A stretch of DNA of 64,000 bases from Hyphococcus sp. (GTDB lineage Bacteria; Pseudomonadota; Alphaproteobacteria; Caulobacterales; Parvularculaceae), in NCBI GenBank assembly GCA_013002535.1, contig JABDJK010000116.1:1-64000 (forward strand), written 5' to 3'. A program made the position numbers and the translations under genes. This document shows positions 50,300-58,995 of this stretch, piece after piece. A model generated the notes under the pieces. The model was given only the letters and a program-made list of their open reading frames with translations. It was not told the DNA's origin and searched no databases. How positions within the stretch are numbered: the first letter of the stretch is position 1; each line of letters opens with the position of its first letter.

Positions 50300-50404
50300 G
50301 AAGGGAGTTAATAAGCACGGTTTGCGTAAGCCGCAACCCCCCGCCCCCGGAAAATCCCTGGGGCTGGGGAAAACCATGCTCGACCAAAATCCTTCGTTTC
50401 AGGC

Positions 50405-50782
<378 letters not shown>

Positions 50783-50826
50783 GATATTGGTTTCCTAGTT
50801 GGTTGATTTAGTTTGAATAATTTGCG

Positions 50827-51339
50827 TTACGCAGCTTCGCGATTTTCCAGGGCTTCCAGGATACCCGCGATATTCGAGGCCGGAGCGCCAATTGCGCCAG
50901 CGATGCTTGATGCTGACGAAGTGATCGCCACGACAATTGAGGCCAGGAGCTCTTCACGCGACGGCATCGCGGCAAGCGCCTCAACACCTTTGTCGTCGAG
51001 GATTTCTTCGCCCATTGCACCGCCAAGAATAGTGAGCTTGTCATTGCCCTTGGCGAAATTTTTGACGGCTTTCGCCGCGGCAACCGGATCTTCAGAAAAT
51101 GCAATCGCGGTTGGACCCGAAAATAGGTCTGACAGCTTTTCGCTTGGCTTTCCGCTGACCGCGATTTTTGCCAGCCGGTTTTTCACGACCCGCACATTTG
51201 CGCCCGCAGAACGCAACTCACCGCGCAAGTTTTCAAATTCGGAAACCGTGAGGCCGCCATTTCCGAACAAAACTACGGCGTTTTCGTCAAAAATATTGCC
51301 GATCCACTCGACCATTTCCGACTTTTGGGCTCTGTCCAT
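50827..51339 (-). CDS. rplJ: 50S ribosomal protein L10
   Basis: [60 protein letters not shown]. Confidence 0.97.
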   Translation of the reverse strand: MDRAQKSEMVEWIGNIFDENAVVLFGNGGLTVSEFENLRGELRSAGANVRVVKNRLAKIAVSGKPSEKLSDLFSGPTAIAFSEDPVAAAKAVKNFAKGNDKLTILGGAMGEEILDDKGVEALAAMPSREELLASIVVAITSSASSIAGAIGAPASNIAGILEALENREAA

Positions 51340-51442
51340 AGGACTTTTCCCTTTCCGTTTTCCATCGCCGGACCATCCTGCGACAGTTGTCCCGACCGAA
51401 GCCGGTAATTTCCATAATGCGAAGATTTACGGCGCCGGAACC

Positions 51443-51473
51443 AAAAAAGGCTCCCGCATCTTCGCGAAGAGCC
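51443..51473 (-). terminator. Terminator-like hairpin in the rplJ 5' region (candidate attenuator)
   Basis: On the minus RNA: GGCUC-UU-CGC-gaagau-GCG-G-GAGCC followed by UUUUUU, ~104 nt before the rplJ ATG. Confidence 0.65.
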
Positions 51474-51820
51474 TGTCCAATGAGGTTGATGGCAAAACAG
51501 GAGTGAAACGCCGTTCGCCGTATTTAACCTCTGTCTGTGCGGGAAATTAAGCGCCTAAACGCGCCCGCAGTCTCGGACAGGTGTCGCGACCAGGGCAAAG
51601 CTCCGGCAGCAACGGCGGCGTTCATACCGAATAAGCAGCCAATTGCAATAGGTTTTCAGAAAAAATCCTTGTCATTTATTGGAGTTGGCCAAACCATTGA
51701 AAGATCGCAGCGTTGATTGACGGGACGTCACCTATTAGGCAAGGCGTTTTACCGCATTTCTAAAACCACCGGATATGCAGAATAGATGAGAAGTCAATTT
51801 CCAGATTTTCAGACCGCCGC

Positions 51821-52573
51821 ATGATCAGTGATCGTGAAACCAACGTATCGTCGCTCAGGATATTTGGTGATGAACCGTTTTTCGTTTTTTGCGATCACGC
51901 GTCGAACGCAATCGATGATGATCTCGATTGTCTTGGCATGCCGGAAGATCTGCTGGCGACTCACATCGCATGGGATATCGGCGCAGGCGGTATTACACGC
52001 GCCGTCGGCGAGCGCCTCTCTTGCGCCACCTTAAATTGCAAATTCTCAAGGCTGGTGGTGGATGCGAACCGCGCCGTAGAGGCGCCCGACGTTATTCCAG
52101 CGACAAGCGATCAAATACCGGTTCCGGGCAACCAAATGCTGGACGAGGCTGCCCGGCAAGCGCGCTTTGCCCGCTATCATGATCCGTACCATGAAGAGCT
52201 TGGTGCGGTGATAGAGGCCCTATCCGCCAAACACGACAATCTTTTCACGATTTCAATACACAGTTTTACCGATCGCATGATGGGCGCCGCCGACCCGCGC
52301 CCATGGCAAGCCGGCATGTTGTGGCGTCACGACGAAACCTCGGCGCGAATGCTCACAAAATTCCTTAAGAGCGAGACCGACTGGCAAATTGGCGATAACG
52401 AACCGTATGACGCGCGCGTCTTTAATTATTCTGTCGATCGCCATATCGCGCCAAAGAATTTGCGCCATATTACGCTGGAATTACGACAGGATGTCATTTT
52501 TGAAGAACGTGATAGACTGGCGGTCGCCGACCTTCTGGCGCGCGGGCTTCGGCATGTAACGGAACGATTATAA
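51821..52573 (+). CDS. N-formylglutamate amidohydrolase family protein
   Basis: FVFCDHASNAID; ATHIAWDIGAGGITRAVGERL; ISIHSFTDRMMG. Confidence 0.88.
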   Translation: MISDRETNVSSLRIFGDEPFFVFCDHASNAIDDDLDCLGMPEDLLATHIAWDIGAGGITRAVGERLSCATLNCKFSRLVVDANRAVEAPDVIPATSDQIPVPGNQMLDEAARQARFARYHDPYHEELGAVIEALSAKHDNLFTISIHSFTDRMMGAADPRPWQAGMLWRHDETSARMLTKFLKSETDWQIGDNEPYDARVFNYSVDRHIAPKNLRHITLELRQDVIFEERDRLAVADLLARGLRHVTERL

Positions 52574-52627
52574 TGCGCCCTCGCCCAATCGGGCGCCGGA
52601 GAAACTGCTGCGGGAGGAAACCTTCCA

Positions 52628-53770
52628 ATGATGCCTGCCCTGACCCTTGGAATTGAGGAGGAATACCTCCTCGTTGATCCCGAAACGCGCGATCTGGTCG
52701 CGGAACCATCGCCAGATTTTATGGCCGAACTCAAAGAAAGACTTGGCGAGCGCGTAACGCCGGAATTTCTGAAATGCCAGGTCGAGATTGGAACGCCTGT
52801 TTGCGCCGACATTTCCGAAGCGCGACATCATCTGACCGCGTTGCGTTCTGTAATCATAAATACGGCCGAGAAATATGGCATGCGACTGCTCGCTTCGTCG
52901 ACGCATCCGTTTGCGCAATGGGGCCGCCAGAAACATACGGCTGCACCCCGTTATGATCTTCTGGATAAAGATATGGGCGGCGCGATCCGCCGCATGCTGA
53001 TTTGCGGCATGCATGTGCATGCCGGCATCGAAGAAAAATCCGCGCGCATCGATTTGATGAATCAAATGCGGTATTTTCTGCCGCATCTTTTGGCGCTATC
53101 GACATCATCACCGTTCTGGGGCGGTCATGATATGGCGATGAGATGCGCCCGCCTCGGGATTTTTGATTCCATGCCGCGCACCGGTATCCCCGAACGATAT
53201 GAGAGCTGGTCAGAATATGAACGAATGATCAATCAGCTTGTCGAAGCCGGCGTAATGGAAGATTCCACAAAATTATGGTGGGACATAAGACCAAGCGCTA
53301 AATTTCCGACCGTGGAAATGCGCGTCACCGATGTGTGCACGCGCATGAATGACGCGCTGTGCATTGCCGCGATCTATCAATCGATTTTACGCATGCTGGC
53401 GCGGATCAAGCAGCGGAATTTACGCTGGCGCATTTATCCGCGTCTTTTAATCGAAGAGAACCGCTGGCGCGCGCAACGATACGGCAGCACCAATTCAATG
53501 ATCGACTTGGGCCGAGGCCAGTGTGTTCCGTTTGGTTCGCTCATCGAAGAAATCATCGAGATTACAGCGGAAGATTCCAAAGCGCTCGATTGCGAAAAAG
53601 AAGTCGCCCACGCCCGCACGATCATCAAGCGCGGCACAAGCGCCTGCCGTCAGGTCGAAACATTTGCACAATCCACGAAAGACGGCGCCGATCAACCAGA
53701 GGCGTTCAAAGCCGTGGTCGATATGTTGATCGAAGAAACGAAAGCGGATTTACCGGACGACGGCGAATAA
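52628..53770 (+). CDS. carboxylate-amine ligase (GCS2 / YbdK-like glutamate-cysteine ligase family)
   Basis: LGIEEEYLLVDPETRDL; ICGMHVHAGIE; WWDIRPSAKFPTVEMRVTDVCT. Confidence 0.92.
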   Translation: MMPALTLGIEEEYLLVDPETRDLVAEPSPDFMAELKERLGERVTPEFLKCQVEIGTPVCADISEARHHLTALRSVIINTAEKYGMRLLASSTHPFAQWGRQKHTAAPRYDLLDKDMGGAIRRMLICGMHVHAGIEEKSARIDLMNQMRYFLPHLLALSTSSPFWGGHDMAMRCARLGIFDSMPRTGIPERYESWSEYERMINQLVEAGVMEDSTKLWWDIRPSAKFPTVEMRVTDVCTRMNDALCIAAIYQSILRMLARIKQRNLRWRIYPRLLIEENRWRAQRYGSTNSMIDLGRGQCVPFGSLIEEIIEITAEDSKALDCEKEVAHARTIIKRGTSACRQVETFAQSTKDGADQPEAFKAVVDMLIEETKADLPDDGE

Positions 53771-53863
53771 AACTTGGAATTCATCTGATTATGCCCTTGC
53801 CGCCGCAAAGGGCCTTCGCTATACCCCGCTGCTCAACGCGCCGACGGCGCGTCGATTTGTTGG

Positions 53864-53940
<77 letters not shown>

Positions 53941-53996
53941 ACGAACGCTGACGGTTTTCAGATGCATACGCAGCGGCGTGAGATCAACTCCGAATT

Positions 53997-54851
53997 CTAG
54001 AACCAATAGCTCTTTCCGAGACGTTGTAGAAACAGCGGCATCGACGACGGGCGCATGATAATTTCCCAATTTACCGGCTCGGCAAGATTAGCGACTTTCG
54101 AGACTTCTTCTATAGAATAGCCGGCGCATTCAATTCGCGTCCACAATCGCGCCGACTGCGTCCGCGCTGGAACGCCCGCTTGAATTAAAAGCGCATTGCC
54201 GTCTCGTTTAATTGTACCGCCGGCAGATCGGAACAGGTTCCACGTCTCGTCGGTGCTTTCATTGTGAAGGCGGCCACGAATCGTTCCGCGACGGATCATC
54301 GTGTCTATATTCGCCGGGATCCCTTCAGAAAAAACAATACGGAGGTTTAATTCGTATTTATCGCCGGCGCGCCGGTCTTGCGCCGCGATCACTCTGCCTT
54401 CTGACGGCATGAATGCGGCGGTGGTAATACCGGATTTCAAATTCGCTTCGCGCGCGACAGCCGGTTCCAATCCGGGTAACGACTCGTTGATCGCTTCCAA
54501 ACCGCCAGCGAGATCCGGCGGCGTCGCTGTCATAATGACGGCCAGCAACCCAAAGCCTTGCGCAAACGCGCCCTGGCGCGTTATCGGCTGGAAATAGAAA
54601 ATCGACATTGCGCCGATCAACGTAATGCCAGTCACGACCATCCAGAGTGGGATGTTTGTAAAGCCCAATACGCCGCCAGCAGCAATAACCCACTGATTGA
54701 TTGTAAAGAGCGCCGATGCTTCGCCCTGCTGCTGAAAATCGGTGACAAGGGCGGCGATAATTCCGCTGGCGCCCGCGAGCGCCAAACCGAACATATCTGT
54801 CGCGCCAAATTCTCCGGGCGTCTTGATGCCCCGCTTCGTACCGTATGGCAT
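53997..54851 (-). CDS. hypothetical membrane protein with soluble C-terminal domain
   Basis: ORF with about three TM helices in the N-terminal half and a ~150-aa soluble C-terminus. Confidence 0.65.
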   Translation of the reverse strand: MPYGTKRGIKTPGEFGATDMFGLALAGASGIIAALVTDFQQQGEASALFTINQWVIAAGGVLGFTNIPLWMVVTGITLIGAMSIFYFQPITRQGAFAQGFGLLAVIMTATPPDLAGGLEAINESLPGLEPAVAREANLKSGITTAAFMPSEGRVIAAQDRRAGDKYELNLRIVFSEGIPANIDTMIRRGTIRGRLHNESTDETWNLFRSAGGTIKRDGNALLIQAGVPARTQSARLWTRIECAGYSIEEVSKVANLAEPVNWEIIMRPSSMPLFLQRLGKSYWF

Positions 54852-54933
54852 ACCCAACTCCTAATTCACCGTCCGCGTAATTGACTTAACCACATTTTCG
54901 CTGGTGATTTAAGACTTCGCCACCGGCGAAAAT

Positions 54934-55671
54934 TCACATTTTCGGGCGTTTCGGGCGTGGGCCGTTCCAATCGATATCAAAGAGATGTTCGAGGCTGGTC
55001 CGTGGGAGCCCCGATTTGGTGTAGTCATAAGGCGTTACGTTAAGCGCTTTTATAATTGCCCGCTCGACCTGTAATCCGTCGCCAGCAGCATTCGGTGTAA
55101 TGTCCACATCGATGACGTTGACGCCGGCAAGATCCTGGTCGAATGCCGAAATAGTCGCGAGACCGCCACCGCAGGCCCATCCGAGTAGAATGCGATTTAC
55201 GCCCTCATGAGCGACGACGAGCGCCGATTTCCAATCGCCGTTGGTCACCATTTCTGTAAACGCCGCCACAATGCGATTTTCGGCGCTGTCAAATCGCTCG
55301 CCTTCAGGAAGAAAAGTCGCGCCGTCTTCGTCTGCACTGTCAAACGAATAGGCAAGCCAGGCTGCTAGTTCTTTCCGGGACGACGCCGTAACGACACCGT
55401 TTTTCAACTCTTCTAGGCCTTCTTCTGCGATCAATTTCGGCGGATTTTCTTGTGCCGCCAGAACCCGTTCGGCGGTTTCGCGGGTGCGCTGCAAGCCCGA
55501 ATAAACGGCAATGTCGAAAGCGATATGCTTTAACGCCAATGCGGCGGCCTCCGCTTGTTCGACACCATCAGGAGAGAGCGAAATTTCACGAAACTGCGTA
55601 GATTTCACGGCGAAATAATCAACATGCCCGTGCCGCATAAGGTAAATGCGGCGGCGTCCTGCACCTTTCAC
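54934..55671 (-). CDS. histidine phosphatase family protein (phosphoglycerate mutase-like)
   Basis: IYLMRHGHVDYF RHG motif; VYSGLQRTRETAERVL; LVVAHEGVNR. Confidence 0.9.
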   Translation of the reverse strand: MKGAGRRRIYLMRHGHVDYFAVKSTQFREISLSPDGVEQAEAAALALKHIAFDIAVYSGLQRTRETAERVLAAQENPPKLIAEEGLEELKNGVVTASSRKELAAWLAYSFDSADEDGATFLPEGERFDSAENRIVAAFTEMVTNGDWKSALVVAHEGVNRILLGWACGGGLATISAFDQDLAGVNVIDVDITPNAAGDGLQVERAIIKALNVTPYDYTKSGLPRTSLEHLFDIDWNGPRPKRPKM

Positions 55672-55787
55672 GTGGAAATTTTCCTTTTCCGGCCCTCAAA
55701 TATTCGCCGCGGATAGCCCGAATGCCGGTTGAAGACCAGCAATTTGCGTATTCAAGGCGCTGAAGGGCTCGCCAACGCCGCTCGCCG

Positions 55788-57608
55788 ATGTTAGATTATC
55801 CGCAGGTATGGGGACTGGGTTGTAAGAGGGGTAGTTTGCCCGATATGGCGGTGCGTTCGCCTACATTCTTTGCTGGCGCGTTTTTATGCCTGGCGATTGC
55901 TTACGGCGTTTATTTTAACGTTTCGATCCGAACGGACGCGAATGCGTCGCAGCAGAGGTTCGATACGCTTATGGAACTCAACGCACCGCGCCTGGCCGCA
56001 TCCCATGGCGAGCGTGCACTGAAACTTCTTAAAAATGACGGCGCCAGCGAAAATGATTTGGCCGTCGTCAAAGCTGCAATCGCGGAAGCGCAATTGGCGC
56101 GCAAAGATTTTGATCGCGCGTCAGAATTGATGAACGACGCGCTCATCTCCGATTGGGCTGCGTCGCTAAACCTCCGCGATCAAATAAACCTAGAAGATCA
56201 ATTCGCACGCACAAGCGTCCTCGCCGGTGATTTGCGGTCAGCAACATCGATCTATGCTTCCTTTGTAGAACTTGCCGGAGACGCCGCCATCGAAGGCTAC
56301 GACGATGGCGGCGACTCCATTGCAAAATTTTATGCTGATCGCGTCGCTGGCGCTGCTGATTATTTTGCCGCCGCACTAAACCATGCGACTGCAAAACCCA
56401 TTTCAGGCGGCAGCCGCGAAAGCCGATTAGCGACTGCCGGCCATATGGCGATCCTGGGCGATTTCTATGCGATGCGCGATGGCGGCGAATATGCAGCAGC
56501 CGGATTATTATCGACCGCTTATGAAACACGGAAAAAACTTCTTGGCGGCGATCACCAGGAAACAGTGCAGATCGCTCTTTCCCTTGGTCCGCTATTTATC
56601 GACATGGGCCGACTGAAGAACGCTGAATTGATTTATCATGAAGCATTTCGCGCCCAGGAGAATGTTAAAGGATCAAACAGTCCGGAACTATCGCTCTACA
56701 TAAAATTGCTTGGCGGCATTTATGAAATGCAAGGTCGCAATACCGAAGCGCAAGCATTGTACGAATTGATGCGCGGTATTTTCCGGGACGCGTTTGGCGC
56801 ACAACGCTACTCGATCAATCGTCAGACGGACCGCCGCACATACGTCAACCGTCCGGTTTCCCAATTCTTCCCGATAGCAGCCGAATATACGCCGACAGAT
56901 CTTGTTTCTGCGGCTTCCTATTCCATCCCGACGAGTAAAGCGCCGAGCATCGATGAAATGAAAGTTCGTTTGGCCCCGGATCAGGACGAAGGCATGGATC
57001 CGCGCGAAGCCAACTTGCCCGCGCGTCTTGCTCAATTGATTTCGCTGTGCCGCTCTGAATCGGGCGAGCGCATTTCATTGCGTTCAGGCTATCGGTCGTA
57101 TCAGACCCAGCGCGCACTACATGAAATAAACGGTCAGCGCGGGACAGTAACGCCCGCTGGTATGTCCGAACATCAGACTGGTCTCGCTGTCGACATCAAC
57201 CTTAACGGCCGCTTCATGCGGCAGAGCGATCGCGCATATCAATGTTTTGAAGAAAACGCGTTCCGCTTTGGTTTCATCCTCTCCTACCCGCCGAACAACA
57301 ACTATCTCCCCGGCGATGACAGCCATGAGCCATGGCACTGGCGGTATGTAGGCGTATCAACGGCGCAGCTTTATCGCGAAGCGGGACCGTACCAAAAGCC
57401 GCAGGAGTTTCTCGCCGCCCTTCCCTGCTATCAAGAGCGCGCTGCGAGCGGCGTGTTTCCGACTGCCGGTGATCGCGATATTTGCCTTGAGGGTCCAGAA
57501 CCGGTTGCCGTCGCGAATTCCGAAGCCACGGATGAAGAAAAAACCGCCAAACCAACGAGTTCGGCGCGTATTTTGAATGATCAGTCCAAAGGCGTGCAAG
57601 CACGTTAA
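55788..57608 (+). CDS. membrane-anchored TPR-repeat protein fused to VanY-type M15 D-Ala-D-Ala carboxypeptidase domain
   Basis: N-terminal TM, helical TPR-like region, then LRSGYRSYQTQ, SEHQTGLAVDIN, EPWHWRYVG zinc-peptidase motifs; start may be 55845. Confidence 0.85.
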   Translation: MLDYPQVWGLGCKRGSLPDMAVRSPTFFAGAFLCLAIAYGVYFNVSIRTDANASQQRFDTLMELNAPRLAASHGERALKLLKNDGASENDLAVVKAAIAEAQLARKDFDRASELMNDALISDWAASLNLRDQINLEDQFARTSVLAGDLRSATSIYASFVELAGDAAIEGYDDGGDSIAKFYADRVAGAADYFAAALNHATAKPISGGSRESRLATAGHMAILGDFYAMRDGGEYAAAGLLSTAYETRKKLLGGDHQETVQIALSLGPLFIDMGRLKNAELIYHEAFRAQENVKGSNSPELSLYIKLLGGIYEMQGRNTEAQALYELMRGIFRDAFGAQRYSINRQTDRRTYVNRPVSQFFPIAAEYTPTDLVSAASYSIPTSKAPSIDEMKVRLAPDQDEGMDPREANLPARLAQLISLCRSESGERISLRSGYRSYQTQRALHEINGQRGTVTPAGMSEHQTGLAVDINLNGRFMRQSDRAYQCFEENAFRFGFILSYPPNNNYLPGDDSHEPWHWRYVGVSTAQLYREAGPYQKPQEFLAALPCYQERAASGVFPTAGDRDICLEGPEPVAVANSEATDEEKTAKPTSSARILNDQSKGVQAR

Positions 57609-57648
57609 ATTTGGGACATTCTTGAGCCAGTTGGCGGTAAGGCAATAA

Positions 57649-58995
57649 ATGACGGTAAACCAATCAAACGCGCAAAGCGCGGTGATTGCCTATCTGAATG
57701 TCTCAAAAGTCCAACTGCCAAAATTAACCAAGTTATTCACTGCAGCGGGCTTTAAATTTCGGCCCGCCGCCGAAGTCAGATACGCCGATATCGGCATCGT
57801 GGATCTGCGTAATCATCCGATCACCGAAAAGAAAGCGAGGCTTGCATCGCGAACTTTGCGCAAGAAGTCACCAGATATCTCTACGATGTTTCTGATCGAT
57901 CCTCAAATGCACGATGTCGATCGCGCAACGTTGCGAAAATACGGTGAAGTTATCGTCGCCAAACGCCACTACGATCACGTCATCGTCCGAATGCGCCAGT
58001 TGCTGCGCCTTCGCAATTTCGCTGAGGAAACCGGCGAACGCATAAAGTCCCTTGCCTCTTTGGGCCGGCTTTCAGAATTCCCGGTTGTGGCGACGCCCGA
58101 TACGTCAACACGGATACTCATCATCGGCGGACCCGGACCCATTGCGATAACCGTCATGAATGCAGCGCGCCAATGCGCCGATCACTGCGTTTGCGTATTA
58201 TCAAGCGCGCAAGCCATGCGCGCGCTGGAAAGCAATGATTTTGATTGCGCTGTGTTGCTGCCGATGGCGGCAAACAACCCGATGCAAAGCCTTGCTCGCT
58301 CAATTTATCGCCAGCCGCGTCACGCCATGATGGCGACGTTGCAGATAGCGGATCACGTTGACGATTTATCACGATACGCAAAAAAAGGCGCTAAGGATTT
58401 TATGTTGAGTGCAAATATTGGCGCCGACCTCGCGCCACGTCTTAAACTCATCATGCGGCGCGCCCGATTGACGCGCGCCATGCGTGAGTTTCTCGTCGCG
58501 TGTGAAGGTAGCGGCGTCCGCGATGTGGCATCAGGCGCTTTTACGTCACTGTTTATGAGCGAACATGGCGCGCGCCTTTGCGACCGGGCCGATCAGACGG
58601 GGCGATCGATGTCGTTGGCGTTGGTCGAGCTTTCCGAGCTTTCAAATACAAATGTAAACAAGAGTAAGGCGGCGCTGCGAAAGGCCGCGCGTCTCGTCAA
58701 TCGGGTCACCCGCGCTGATGACTTTCTAACCCGCGTCAGCGCCAACAAGTTTGTTGTCATTTGTCCGGCAACGAAAGCGGAGAACGCACGCAATGTCGCT
58801 GCGCGCATTGAAGGCGTCCTCGCCAATACCGCTTTCATGGTACGTAAAGATGGACCGCCAAGATCCTTTGGCGTGCGATCCGCGATACTGGAACGAGAAC
58901 GCGGCGCCACGATAGAAGAGACCGTCGCCGCCTTGTTCCGTAATGCCGAGACGGCGGAAATCGTCAGGGCGCCTCGCCTGCAATTTCCGCAATAA
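57649..58995 (+). CDS. degenerate REC-REC-GGDEF protein (PleD/PopA-like c-di-GMP effector candidate)
   Basis: C-terminal GGDEF-like fold with SANKF in place of GG[D/E]EF and RADD exactly 5 residues upstream; two N-terminal receiver-like domains. Confidence 0.75.
   Translation: MTVNQSNAQSAVIAYLNVSKVQLPKLTKLFTAAGFKFRPAAEVRYADIGIVDLRNHPITEKKARLASRTLRKKSPDISTMFLIDPQMHDVDRATLRKYGEVIVAKRHYDHVIVRMRQLLRLRNFAEETGERIKSLASLGRLSEFPVVATPDTSTRILIIGGPGPIAITVMNAARQCADHCVCVLSSAQAMRALESNDFDCAVLLPMAANNPMQSLARSIYRQPRHAMMATLQIADHVDDLSRYAKKGAKDFMLSANIGADLAPRLKLIMRRARLTRAMREFLVACEGSGVRDVASGAFTSLFMSEHGARLCDRADQTGRSMSLALVELSELSNTNVNKSKAALRKAARLVNRVTRADDFLTRVSANKFVVICPATKAENARNVAARIEGVLANTAFMVRKDGPPRSFGVRSAILERERGATIEETVAALFRNAETAEIVRAPRLQFPQ

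Noticed and set aside
50813-51550. 245-aa plus-strand ORF antisense to rplJ and its leader
   Set aside because: Opposite conserved L10; Ser/Ala/Pro-rich shadow translation
53836-53852. acgcgcc-gac-ggcgcgt palindrome just before tRNA-fMet
   Set aside because: Followed only by a weak T-run (cgatttgtt); cannot separate a terminator for the upstream gene from tRNA leader sequence
58964-58995. 32-nt convergent overlap of the GGDEF-like gene and mfd 3' ends
   Set aside because: Real in the sequence, but short convergent overlaps are common; not independently noteworthy
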